A DNA stretch of 64,000 bases from Mytilus galloprovincialis (lineage: Eukaryota > Mollusca > Bivalvia > Mytilida > Mytilidae). Positions 1 to 31,972 of this stretch are shown here, in pieces. The notes beneath the pieces are model-generated. The model was not told the DNA's origin and did no database searches. It saw only the letters and a program-made list of their open reading frames with translations. A program made the position numbers and the translations under genes. Within the stretch, counting starts at the first letter, position 1; the number at the start of each line of letters is the position of its first letter. The stretch covers positions 7,321,001-7,385,000 of the forward strand of contig NC_134846.1 in the NCBI RefSeq assembly GCF_965363235.1, read 5' to 3'.

Positions 1-345
1 AAAATCTAAAATTTATAGAAATTGAAAGTTACCTTATGTTAATAGATATAAACAATTCACCAAAAGTCATTGCTTTGTGAAAGCATTTTTGAGATATTAT
101 CAGAAAATTGGAAAAAAAACCCCAATTTTATTGAATAAAAACCCATTACCCAGAAACTTAATATCTAAAATTTATAATAAAAAAACCCACCAAAAAACCA
201 AAAAGGGAGCTCACGTCAATAGATATAAACAATTTCCCAAAGTTTAATGCAAATGGTTAAAGAGTTTTTTGAGTTAATGACCGACATGTTGACAACAGTA
301 TACCATAACATGCATAATACGTTCCGTAAACGAGCGTATAAAACA
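1..345. repeat. Degenerate repeat, two diverged units
   Basis: Two related units follow each other: ATCTAAAATTTATA occurs near 4 and 162, and AATAGATATAAACAA near 41 and 218. No coding potential is seen. It looks like the worn edge of one of the tandem-core elements that fill this window; the family is not identified. Confidence 0.4.
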
Positions 346-1080
346 TATTATAATATATTGAGTAGTAATTTAAACACATTCTAGATACATAACATATATA
401 AATTAATACTAAAAACATAGTCATAAAAAATGGCCCATTTTATGCATTGAATGCATTACAAGGGATTATATCCGTAATACGAAATACTGATTTGTCAAAG
501 ACCGAATAATTTTAATATTTCATTTACTGTTATCTGTTTTTGTCCATTTTAATTCCTTGTTATCTGTTATGAGCCAAATCAATTTGCTGTTTTGCTGTTA
601 TTGGGACCCCCTTGCCCCCCCTCTTTATAGGTACCATTAGTGCCATATAAAATTTAAATTTGGTCTATATATATATTTGTTTTGCTTTGTCACGATAGTT
701 CCACCTTTTGTCCCTTTTCTTAAACCCGAATGAATCAGAGACTATGTATAGATTCTGTATAGTAACTATACAGATTAGTATTGTAGTATATAATACTTCC
801 ATGAATGAATATACGTCATAATCCAAATATAGTATATTCTGATCGGCATTGTCCAATCAAAAGTCCCAGTTGTGGCACACCGCCAAAATACTTTTCTGAT
901 GCAATACACGACGTATTACTATATGCTTGCGCTAAAAAATATAAACCATCATTAAAACACAAACTAATACCAGATTATGATATCAAATCTATCAATCTTA
1001 ATATTTTTTAAATATCTCATATCAATTTATAGAGAAACGATAAAACACTGTTATATATTTTTAACTTCATTTGTTTTGTA
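346..1080. other. Upstream flank of the ATF4 gene, no gene seen
   Basis: AT-rich DNA without a convincing gene; open frames here are short and show no conserved motif. A CCAAT element lies near 846-850, and a TATATAT run near 1052-1058 could place a transcription start around 1080-1090. That start is inferred and is not otherwise supported. Confidence 0.35.
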
Positions 1081-1217
1081 ACCGTTATGCGGAGGAAGAT
1101 AACCTTGAGAAGGAAGTTTAGTAGCGCACCTTGCCCACAATCGTCCATTTTATGATATGCCAACGTAGACAACACAGCGATAACACATTTCCGTGTGCCA
1201 ACACGACGATATTTACG

Positions 1218-1229
1218 ATGGATCTCTAG
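1218..1229 (+). promoter_or_regulatory. uORF1 of the ATF4 leader (Met-Asp-Leu-stop)
   Basis: ATG GAT CTC TAG lies in the inferred first exon, 58 nt before the second upstream ORF. In mammals ATF4 uORF1 is also three codons long and lets ribosomes resume scanning after termination. The reading is seen directly; the role is inferred from that precedent. An in-frame ATG at 1152 would lengthen this ORF to 25 codons if transcription starts early enough. Confidence 0.65.
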
Positions 1230-1287
1230 CGAGGACGTGCCCAACCACAGGAAAGCTTAGGCTTTCAGCTACACTTTATTTTTAATC

Positions 1288-1952
1288 ATGGCGTAAGTAC
1301 AATTACATATATTTGCTAACAGAACGGTTTCCTTGTTGATTTCGTAGACGCATTTTTTTTTACCGCCACGTACATTTTATATTATTATGAACAATGTGGG
1401 AAAAATATACTTACAGTTTAATACAGAAAATGTAATTTTGTATTGACACACTCGTAAAATCGAAAAAATGTCTTTGACAGAAACTAAATGATGGTATTCT
1501 GAAAAAAAGGGGGAGGGTAAATGTCGAAAAGGGGCGGGGGAGTTGGCAGATCCCTCGGACATTTAATCTACATCACTTTGTAATTGAGAATTCGTATGAT
1601 TCATTTCGGTCTTAAATTGCAATAATTTGTTTATGTTTATTGTTTTTTCAAAATTCTGACCAAATTTGGGCACACGTTTAAAAAAAAATTATTATTTAGT
1701 AAAGATTGTTGACTTGGTAGAAATGAGATTTCAAAAGAAATTTATTATTAATGTGATAATTGTTATATTTTCAGGTTACCCAACATACTTTTCTTTGTTG
1801 CCCTATCAGTGGCTTACGATTCTGCAGAAATCACAAGTTTTTCATTGTCATCATTTGAAGATAAAAATGAGTTCATTATTCCAAGAGATGGAGGAGTTTA
1901 CTCTGTTCGACGGGCTTGTCCCGTCGAGCAGCGGCTTCGGGCCGGGAGTTGA
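1288..1952 (+). promoter_or_regulatory. uORF2 of the ATF4 leader, overlapping the main start
   Basis: ATG at 1288-1290 is followed by GC and a GTAAGT donor at 1293. Joined to the acceptor at 1775 (TTTTCAG before it), the frame runs 60 codons through 1776-1949 and stops at TGA 1950-1952. It passes the main ATG (1867) in another frame and overlaps the main coding region by 86 nt. The mammalian ATF4 uORF2 is 59 codons long and overlaps by 83 nt. In mammals this ORF blocks ATF4 translation until eIF2 is phosphorylated. The match in order, size and overlap is strong; the splice junction is inferred from sequence only. Confidence 0.75.
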
Positions 1953-3508
1953 AGACCTTGACAAGTTTGATGTGGGATTTGGAATCCCTGGTGACAGTCT
2001 AGTCAAAGATGAATATGGTCCAGGAGAATTATTTGAGGATGTTTTGTCCTCTGGACCACTTGAAGGTGTGTTTAAGATTAGGATATTTGTGAAAAGTAAA
2101 ATAAGAACTCTAATAAAAAAAATCAAAACAGAAAGCATATAAAATTTAAAAAAAACATGGAATCAACAGCTGAAACACATCAAACTTCTGCACAACAAAC
2201 TGATAGTTTCAATGGATTTACATAGTTTTTAAAACAAGGACTTGACATGTAAACAAACACATATTAAAATCATAATCCATTCAAAATACTAGTTCATGTC
2301 CATAACATATTTGAAATGTAAAGTGTATAAGCATAAATGGTAAATCTTTAATTTACGATAAAAAAAAAATATGTTGCATAAAGCCAGACGGTGCGAGATG
2401 GAACATTCATACTGACACTAGGAATCAAACTTTAAAAAATAAAAGAAAAATTGTAACCTTCCTACTTTTCACTAGAATACCAAATTAACATCTAGAGACG
2501 AGAACAATTTATATAAATATATCTTTGCACACAAGTACATTTTGTAGATGTTTATGTTGTAAATTGCATCAGATAATGTACATGTATTTAAACTTTAAAT
2601 CATTTATTTTGACAGAAAATAATTGGATGGAAACAGTTGATCTCAGCTGTTTACTTGGGGACAATAATTCCCTTCTATCCGAACAAGAGACAATTCCACA
2701 TACCATCAAAAGTGGTCGACTCCTGGAAGAATTACTAACACAACCTATCAAAATAAAATCATCGCCAACTGTTCCAAAGAACACGCAATATGACGCAGTG
2801 AAAGTTATTAAAAACAATTCAGTTGAAAATGAACTGATTAACAACGCAACTGAAGTCTCGAGTCAGAAATTGGACATTAGTATAAAATCTGGCAGTATTC
2901 TTGAAGAAGCAATGGGTGAAATTGATGGTTTAGACACATTGTATTTACAACAGCAATTACAAGAGTTGTATGACTCCAGTATTTCACACTGTGACAGCTC
3001 TATAAGTGATGGTGCTACCTCAAATGAAGTTTCCTTATTGGATAGCAGCAGTTCTAGTATAATGGATGTGTCTATGAACGAATTCATTGCTTCTCCATTG
3101 TCATCGGAAGATATTGACAGTATTTTATCTAGTCCGGAACCTGCTTCACCTGCAAGTAGTATTCAAGAAGATCCGGATTATGTCCCTTACATATCTGACA
3201 GCAGCACGAACAAAAAATCTAAAAAGAGTCCAAAAGAGGGCAAAAGTAAACCCAAGCCCTATGACAAACCTGTTGAAAAACTAGACAAAAAAGAGCGAAA
3301 AAGAATTCAAAACAGGAATGCTGCCATACGATATCGCGAGAAAAAGCGTCAAGAGCGTGGAACAATTCACACTGATGAAGATGTACTCAGTGATAAAAAT
3401 AAAGAACTGAAAACTAAAGTGGAACAGTTGGTCAATGAAATCAGTTATATGAAAAATTTACTTACCGAAGTTTGTCAAGCAAGGGGGTTAAAAATTCAAT
3501 TTAAATAA
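1867..3508 (+). CDS. ATF4: ATF4-like bZIP transcription factor
   Basis: Two coding exons, 1867-2065 and 2616-3508, join in phase 1 (donor GTGTGT at 2066, acceptor TTGACAG before 2616) to give 363 aa. The C-terminus is diagnostic: KPYD-x-P-x-EKLDKK near residue 280 leads into a basic region (about 290-313) containing QNRNAAIRYREKKRQE. A zipper follows with heptad positions L324, L331, L338, M345 and V352. The KPYD and EKLDKK blocks and the basic region match vertebrate ATF4. The middle is Ser/Asp-rich, as expected for a phosphorylated activation and degradation region, but I see no clear copy of the vertebrate DSGxxxS degron. Nuclear regulator of the amino-acid and unfolded-protein stress responses. 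ATG 1867 is chosen because the overlapping uORF leads up to it. ATF5 is the main alternative; the upstream ORFs do not separate the two. Confidence 0.92.
2563..2571 (+). promoter_or_regulatory. CARE/AARE-like nonamer in ATF4 intron
   Basis: ATTGCATCA, the amino-acid response element known from the CHOP promoter, lies 44 bp before the last coding exon. A 9-mer is expected by chance about once in a window of this size, so this is only a candidate autoregulatory site. Confidence 0.2.
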
Positions 3509-3814
3509 AAATTAAGGGAGGAATGTAATTTATTTTCATTTGTAAATACTCATTGACAGGAATGTCACCAGGTTGTACATTTTGTTTCATGATCATGATT
3601 AAAATTATTTCTGCTGTGAGTATGCTTTTCTTAGTATTTTGTCCCACGAGTGAACAAAACATGTCCTTAAAGATGAATTGATATATGATGACCAGTTATA
3701 TAATAAGTACATTTGTAATGGATAGAGGCAGCAATGTTATCCCAACAATACAATTTAAATCAAAAGATACCTTGGGAGGTCAACACAATGTCTTCGTACA
3801 GTATGTCTATAGAT
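3509..3814. other. Probable ATF4 3' UTR and flank
   Basis: Non-coding. An AATAAA overlaps the stop codon (3504-3509) and is too close to act for this gene; an ATTAAA near 3598 is a possible polyadenylation signal. Nothing else recognisable. Confidence 0.35.
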
Positions 3815-4100
3815 ATAGAAAGATGTGGTATGAATGCCAATGAGACAACTCTCCATCCAAGTTGCAATTTGTAAAAGTAATCTATTATAGTTCAAATTAC
3901 AGTCTTCAACACGGAGCCTTGGCTCACACTCAACAGCCAAAAATGACTAGTATAAAACAAATCAAATGGGAAAACTAACAGTCTAATCTAGATAAAAAAA
4001 CGACAAATGAGAAACACCTGTATGAACCACATCAACAAACTAATTAACATCAGATTCCTGACTACGGACAGGTGCAAACAAACTCGGCAGGTTAAATGTT
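3815..4100 (+). repeat. Mussel-type dispersed repeat (GATGTGGTATGA family)
   Basis: Begins AAAGATGTGGTATGAATGCC and continues with CAATGAGACAACTCTCC. The same sequence recurs near 20797, 26978, 38585, 57290 and 57715, and inverted near 29525 and 41288. I recognise it as very common in Mytilus DNA. Non-coding; class (SINE-like or other) not settled. Confidence 0.7.
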
Positions 4101-5465
4101 TTTAATAGGTATCCACCTTTACTATGATAGTATGTCATTGTGATCAGAAAATTATCAAAGCTGATCTATATTAAAAATAGAGACATACACTAGTCAATTT
4201 AAGAATCAAAGAAGCAAAGCTACATGCACATTTAAAAATGCAATTAAAACAAAAATTATTTGTGGATAACCATTTGGAGGCAATGTGTTAATAAAGACCA
4301 CCAGTCACAGAGTAGGATGAATGATATTTAGTAGGGGAAAAAAAACGAATATGCACACGAAACTTATTTTGTCTTCATCAATGGTAAATAAATGAAACCA
4401 CTATCATCTGTTGAAGCATGGGAAGATAACACAACAAAAATTGCAGGATTTCTTCAATGAATCAAACAGAAACCCTGCAATTTTACACTCAAATACTGAC
4501 CCCTGAAGTGAACATAGTAAATAATCAAAAAGCTTAGTTTTCATTGAGCGGATAGATTTTAAATGGAATTTTTGTTTAAAATTTTCCAAGCACATTCATA
4601 CAGACGAGTATTTATTCCAGCTCAAGATGCATGTATGAAGGGGACATTAAAGCTCGCAAGTTGAAGATAAACTGGCAAGGTCATGGCTAAAAAAAGATCA
4701 AATTAAAACAACAGTATTCAAATTAAAACTCATAATAGAAACTAAAGACTGAGCAACACAAACCCATCACTGTAGTTCGCAATTTGGTCAGAATTTTGAA
4801 AAATTACAAGTGCTACACTTACAATCAACATAATTTAAATGAAAAACCAACACCCAATTATTACAAACAAAAAACCAGAAAAGACTGACAGCAATCTTTT
4901 CTGTGATTTTTTAGATATAGCTATTCCTAATGAAAGTTCAAACACAGTTTTTTTTTCATTATATTTGCCTATATACATGATATATGGTCTTTGTGTCTAG
5001 AGAGAAAATAATTTGATCATCTTGTTTTCTTGAAATTCAAACATGGCAATTGCAAGTAGAAAAAATTCAGAAGAGACCTTATATATACGGCAGCCATGTT
5101 CAAAAGATATAACATAATCAGGCCACAATTAAAAATATTTTGGTTTGCCCAAACCCTACCCAAAGGTTGAGACAGTGGGTAGGTAGGTAGGCATTTTCTT
5201 TTCTTTTTTCCAAAAAGAGAAATTGAAGTATCAAGTGTTTATAAGTCTTCATGCCTATCTGATTAAAAAAAACTTCTTCAAATAAGGACAATAAAAGACC
5301 TGTTGACTGACCTACAAGACCTAAGGGGGCCCCTGCTCCAGTCATGCTTCAGTGATTCCCTTTATAATCAATTAAATTTTCCCCACCCAGACCCCCCTGC
5401 ATCTGCCTATTCTGTTATATACTTATATGTGTAATTTGCAATAAAATTCCTCCCCAAAATACATT
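4101..5465. other. No recognised gene or element
   Basis: AT-rich spacer between the convergent ATF4 and ADH5 loci. Several short frames are open but none shows a conserved motif. Confidence 0.4.
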
Positions 5466-5910
5466 TTTTATACGACCCCAAATTTTTTTGGCGTCGTATA
5501 ATGATATCATGTTGCCATCTGAAGACATTTAGTTTCCAGACAAAAACTTTAGTTTAAGTGAATGGAGGTTCAATTCCACTAAAGGAAGGTTGCAATTGAT
5601 TTTGGGAGTTATGGTCCCAATATGTTAGGAGTAAGGGGCCCAACATAAGCATTTTGTAGTTTTCAAACAATAACTTTAAGTTGAAGTGTATGAATCTCTT
5701 TGAAATAATACCATAAGTTTCCATACCATAAAGGTATGGTAAGTATTGTTTGGGGTGGTGGGGTGGGATTATGGCTCAAAATGTTTAGGAATTGGGGGCA
5801 AAAAAAGGGGAAAAACTAGGTTTTTCTGGTAAATGGTCAATTAAGACAATTGAAAAGCAGTGTAAGGGTCAATAAGGGAGGTAACTCAAAAACATTAACA
5901 TACAAGTTGG
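5466..5910 (-). repeat. Degenerate copy of the TATACGACC element
   Basis: Starts TATACGACCCCAAATTTTT and then GGCGTCGTATAATG, followed by worn units with the phrase TTTTGGGAGTTATGGTCCCAA, also found near 12.7-13.2 kb and 61.5 kb. The end cannot be fixed; similarity fades after about 5900. Confidence 0.5.
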
Positions 5911-6413
5911 GTATGTTTCGCATTTGCCTCCTTTACACTACTTGTGAATTATGTATAATTCCAAATTTTTGAAAAGTTTTAAGAAATCTTTCATATGGAT
6001 GGCAGTTCGCAGGTATAGAGAAGAGGGCATCACAGGTTATTACCCACTTCAGAATCAGTAGTATCAAAATGGTTAAAGTCATTTTAGATGTTCCATGTTT
6101 TCCATGCTAGTCCTAATGAGTACATTTAAGGTCAAAGGGAAATAACTCAAAAATTTTATATGTAAAAGTAGACAATTTTTTGGGTACTTAATTACATCAG
6201 TTTCATCTGCTTTCAGGAGTTTCTGTTGCTAGCAGTGTACATATTTCATCTACAAAGAAAACTAGCCTGTCAATGCCAAGGTTGTGAGTTATAAACCCTC
6301 TCATGGCAGGTGTGTTTGACTCTCCTACAACAAAAACTGTCATCTGTGCCTAGACTGTGATAGACAGCCAAGTATGTTGAAAAGGACATTAAACACAACA
6401 TTTTTGCAAAGGT

Positions 6414-6419
6414 TTTAAT
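6414..6419 (-). terminator. Possible ADH5 polyadenylation signal (ATTAAA)
   Basis: TTTAAT on the + strand reads ATTAAA in the direction of ADH5, about 125 nt after its stop codon. No AATAAA was noticed closer to the stop. Confidence 0.3.
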
Positions 6420-6543
6420 GTGTATATGTTCTTTACATTCATCTTGTGTAAAATGGTCTCTCTAACAAAGTAGTATAGCACTAGAATTAGTTAAATGTTC
6501 TGGAATGAATTACTTCCGTCTTTAAGGCATTTCCTTGTCGTTC

Positions 6544-27606
<21,063 letters not shown>

Positions 27607-28140
27607 GCTTTTTCAATTTGTTTGTCTGACTTTGCACACTGTTTCTCACGACCGGCAAAATGTTATCTGTTAATATTTGCACACGACACCCACTTTCCGC
27701 ACTACATCTAGATTTTTCTTCAAATGGTAGGAAAATTCATAGTGTATTCGGAACATTCTTTTGGCACTAGTTATTGCCACATATCATATCATTCTATAAA
27801 GAGACATAATATGATACATTATATTGAAAAATCTATAGTTTGTAGAGTAAAATCTTACCAAAAAAATCCTTGTCAACTTTTTTATTGTCTAATTGAAATC
27901 CTCACCTTTTGGTCATTTTATGAAATTAACTATATTTAAATAATTAAAAACCTATCATTTTGGTCATGGCAAATGCATAGACAAAACGAACATATATATA
28001 TAGTGAAAACTCGACAATAATAGAATGCATGTTAAAACAGTTATCGGTCTCTTTCCTCTCTTTAATAAAAGAAACAACTCAGTGTTTTTATATCATTTGG
28101 TGTAAGAAGAGGGTTTATATTTTCATTATTTAATCCGGTA
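27607..28140. other. ADH5 5' flank
   Basis: Upstream of the ADH5 start codon. The transcription start is not evident; no CpG-rich or TATA promoter stands out. A (TA)n stretch lies near 27995. No other gene seen. Confidence 0.35.
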
Positions 28141-28142
28141 GA

Positions 28143-28500
28143 TATAGCTAGGTCAGGGGTAGGCCTATGCTGCAGTATAGAAAGTCCCTATATAGGTATA
28201 CCATAGTTTGGGTTTTTATAAAAGTTTCTAATGGCAGAAGTCCCAGTTCATTTCTAACAGCTAGATTTGTTGAGCTTCTTTTTGTCCCTTGTACTTGTTT
28301 AACAAACTGTACTGAGCTGTTTTTTTCGAAGATAGTTTTATCAATAAAATGAATAATATCTGGTGTTGAGCTATTTTTGTTAGATCGCAGTTTAGCTCTA
28401 TACCATTGAATATAATTGCCCCTATAACATATTTCATTATTATATGTTAGGATAGGTTTGACCAAAGTTTCGAAAAGGTTACAAGACACTCTCCGACATG
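28143..28500 (-). mobile_element. LINE reverse-transcriptase C-terminal fragment
   Basis: A 113-codon frame on the - strand begins LFETLVKPILTYNNEI, the conserved segment after the RT domain of Jockey/CR1-like LINEs, and includes AVRNELGLLPLETFI. The rest of the element is absent. Confidence 0.7.
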
Positions 28501-28629
28501 AAGTTGTCCAAAGCCTGATGAGTAAGAGCTGATACCAAATATAACTTTTCTTGTCGCGGCTTTTTGCAAGATCTGAACTACAACTATAGTTAGAGAACCG
28601 GTAGATGTTATAAGTTATAACAGTTTACA

Positions 28630-28890
28630 AAAGTATGAATTATTCGAAATACTGAGGATTTTCTTATCCCGGCCTAGCATAGCCATATGTGGCACAACTT
28701 TTTGGAGTTTTGGGTCCTCAATGCTCTTCAACTTTATACTTGTTTGCCTTTTTAACTATTTTGATCTGAGCGTCAATGCATAATGAGTCTTATGTAGACA
28801 AAACGTGCGTCTGGCGTATCAAATTATAAGGCCTGATACCTTTAAAAACTATGCAGTGACGCTCAGATCAAAATAGTTAAAAAGGCAAGT
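28630..28890 (+). repeat. Mussel dispersed repeat ending in a large hairpin
   Basis: Reads GGAGTTTTGGGTCCTCAATG, then GCTCTTCAACTTTATACTTG, and later AAAACGTGCGTCTGGCGTAT. I know this pattern from many Mytilus sequences; other copies lie at 52720-52870 (inverted) and 46404-46480. Its segment near 28750-28785 is repeated inverted at 28848-28889. Confidence 0.65.
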
Positions 28891-29253
28891 CGACTCGTCA
28901 TTCAACTATACCAATTAATGAAAGCGTTAATTATTAAAAGATCATAACAGTCCTTTCAATCGATTTTTACAGTGTATGTTCTTAAAAAATGTTCTCTAAT
29001 TCAATTCAATTAAAAGCTTTATTTATAGTCGGCATTACATATACCAAATAAACATAAGCTTGTTTTTGAGCTTTTATAACCGACAAATACATATACATTT
29101 ACACAATAATCATACACAATGCTAATATTTAAACATAAGAAAACATAGAACATTGTAAATTACATTTCATGCACATGTAGGCTGAAAATTAAGGCTGATT
29201 TTGACGATTTTTTCCCTACACGATTCTATTTAGTTTTTGATTTAGATATATAT

Positions 29254-30066
29254 TAGGCAGTGGCTATTTGACCGGCTCTGAGGCCGGCGGCCGAAGTGAA
29301 TATCAGTTTTTCAAAAGTCAATAAAACCGCATATTTACCTTATCAAAAGACAGTACTTGTATAATATACCAGTAGTTTAAACATAAAAAAAAAGCTAACA
29401 ATATTTGAGATGCATATACCAGTAATCGTTTAAAAACATCATTTATCAGTCACAGTGTAAATCACTATTGAGAATTTTTAATATTTTTTTTTTACACGAG
29501 AATGGTTTACTTTTACAAATTGTGACTTGGATGGAGAGCTATATCATTGGCACTCATACCACGTCTTCTTATATCTATGTAGTTGAAATTAATTTCGAAA
29601 ATATAATGCTTCAAGTATGCATAAGAATAAAGTCGGTCCAATGCTACATGTATGCATAAGAATAAAACCTCTGATTTTTTAACTACACATGTAATAAAAA
29701 AACATAAGTCAAATATCTCATTGCATCATAAATTTTGTAGTTAGAAAACATATACAATTTAACATAGTCAATCACATAGCTTCAAAATTCTAATTATATA
29801 AATAGTTTAAATTAAACTTGCTTTTTAAATAATAGTCAGTTATTTGAATTGCATATAAATGTGTAAACAAAATAGTTTTTATCTTGGCTTCCACTTACCG
29901 ATATAGCTAATACCAGCTTAATAACACATTTCCCATAATTCCAGCGCCAGCAACAATTTCACCATGTTGCTGGTACCGATCAAATAGCCATTTCTATAGA
30001 AATATGCTATTTTGACGGCTTCAATTGAGATATTTAAACCAAAGCCGGTCAAATATCCACTGCCTA
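29254..30066. mobile_element. TIR element, TAGGCAGTGG ends
   Basis: Left TAGGCAGTGGCTATTTGACC and the complement of the right end, TAGGCAGTGGATATTTGACC, form inverted ends of at least 24 bp. CAGTGG recalls hAT-type termini; a target duplication could not be fixed because the flanks are AT-rich. An inverted piece of the GATGTGGTATGA repeat lies inside (about 29525-29580). No transposase. Confidence 0.6.
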
Positions 30067-30394
30067 AATATTCATTATAAAAAATCTAAGAAAGTTTGTA
30101 AGAAATCATGTGACTACTGAGATGATATGATTCCACCAAAGACTGAAAAGCTTTTTGTCGGATGTTGACATAATTGTATTTGAAGAAATGTCTCAAGAAA
30201 TACTTTCTTGAGACATTGCTATAGATATAAGATAAAGTCATTCAAATGATACTGAAAAACTCAAGACATATAACAATGAAAAATTTTAAGATAAACTGTA
30301 ACACAAATTAGTCTTTTTTTACGGCCACATTTTGAAAATACAAACTGGGAGACATGAACGAAAACTTATTTATTGTATATTCTCTCATTAAGAC

Positions 30395-30800
30395 GATTTA
30401 AAAAACAAAAAGAGATAGGAAACTGTTTTGTGCTCTTATCGATTTCGCTAAAACTTTTGATACCGTTTGGAGAAATGGCCTGTGGAAAAAAATAATATTA
30501 AATGATATAAATGGTAAAATTTATAATGTTATTTTTAACATGTATAGTAGTATTAAATCTCGTATTTCATTTAATGGTGAAACTACCGAATACTTTCCAT
30601 GTAATATTGGTGTTAGACAAGGAGAAAATTTATCTCCTCTTCTTTTTTCTTTGTATCTGAATGACTTGGACGATTTTTTTGATAGAAATGATGCAATAAA
30701 ATTAAACACAGTGACAAATGAATATTAACTTGCAACTTTATGTACTAATTTATGCAGATGATACTGTTTTATTTTCTGAAACTGCACAAGATTTATATAT
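30395..30800 (+). mobile_element. LINE reverse-transcriptase fragment
   Basis: The + strand encodes FCALIDFAKTFDTVWRNGLW, then NIGVRQGENLSPLLFSLYLN, and in another frame YADDTVLFSE with the catalytic YADD. These are RT motifs of a CR1/L2/Jockey-like LINE. At least one frame change separates the blocks. No 5' or 3' end is attached. Confidence 0.85.
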
Positions 30801-30814
30801 GATTACTTTTGTTG

Positions 30815-31545
30815 CAGAAAGCTCGACATATGGATAGTTATCCGGCGGCGGCGGCGGCGGCGGCGGCGTTAGCTTACTTCTTAAAAGCTTTATATTTAAG
30901 AAGATGGAAGACATGGAAGCTTCATACTTTGTATATGAGATGCCTTATGTTGCCAAGATTCCGTCAGTCACATGTTTAATGTCCTTGGCCTCATTTTCAT
31001 GGTTCAGTGACTACTAAAAGTTAAGATTTTTTGTAATGTGAAATTCTCTCTTATTGTAAGTAATATGATAACTATATTTGGTATGTGCGTACCTTGAAAG
31101 GTCCTCATGCCCGTCATACAGTTTTCACTTGACCTCGACCTCATTTCATGGATCAGTGAACAAGGTTAAGTTTTGGTGGTCAAGTCGAATCTCAGATACT
31201 ATAAGCAATTTGTCTAGTATATTCGGTGTATGGAATGATTGTAAGGTGTACATGGCTAGCTGGTATTTCTCATCTGACCTTGACCTCATTTTCATGGTTC
31301 AGTGGTCAAAGTTAAGTTTTTGAGTTTTGGTCTTTTTATCTAATACTATATGCAATAAGTCAACTATATTTGGTGTATTGAAATATTTCATAATCTATAT
31401 GTCAGTCGCTCAGATTGAATTCGACCTTGACCTCATTTTCATGGTTCATTGCTCAGTGTTAAGTTTTTGTCTTTTGGTCCGTTTTTTTAAAACTTTAAGC
31501 AATATGTCAACTATATTTGTTGTATGTAGTTCACCATGATTGGAA
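30815..31545 (+). repeat. Element with (GGC)n and ~147-150 bp degenerate units
   Basis: AGCTCGACATATGGATAG, a (CGG)n run at 30842-30869, then GTTAGCTTACTTCTTAAAAG. TCATTTTCATGG recurs at 30991, 31141, 31287 and 31433 (150, 146, 146 bp), each followed by GTTAAGTTTT. Non-coding bivalve repeat; a stray unit lies near 63690. Confidence 0.6.
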
Positions 31546-31800
31546 ATCTTACAAATTTTACTTCAAAAGTTTCTTAATTTGAGAAACATAAATCTAGAAA
31601 GTTTTGTTATAACAATTGTAGATTTCGTTTTAAATACAGATTTGAGTCTGTATCTAAATACAAATTTCCCGTTGACATAGTAAGAAAGAGGGACGAAAGA
31701 TACCAAAGGGACAGTCAAACTCATAAATCTAAAACAAAGAAAAAGACACAAGTTAGTAAACAAATAGAGTTATCCCTCTTTGTACTGGCTTTCTACTGTC

Positions 31801-31963
<163 letters not shown>

Positions 31964-31972
31964 TTTTTAATC

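Noticed and set aside
1851-2138. 95-codon - strand frame over ATF4 exon 2
   Set aside because: Antisense to the ATF4 coding exon with no conserved features.
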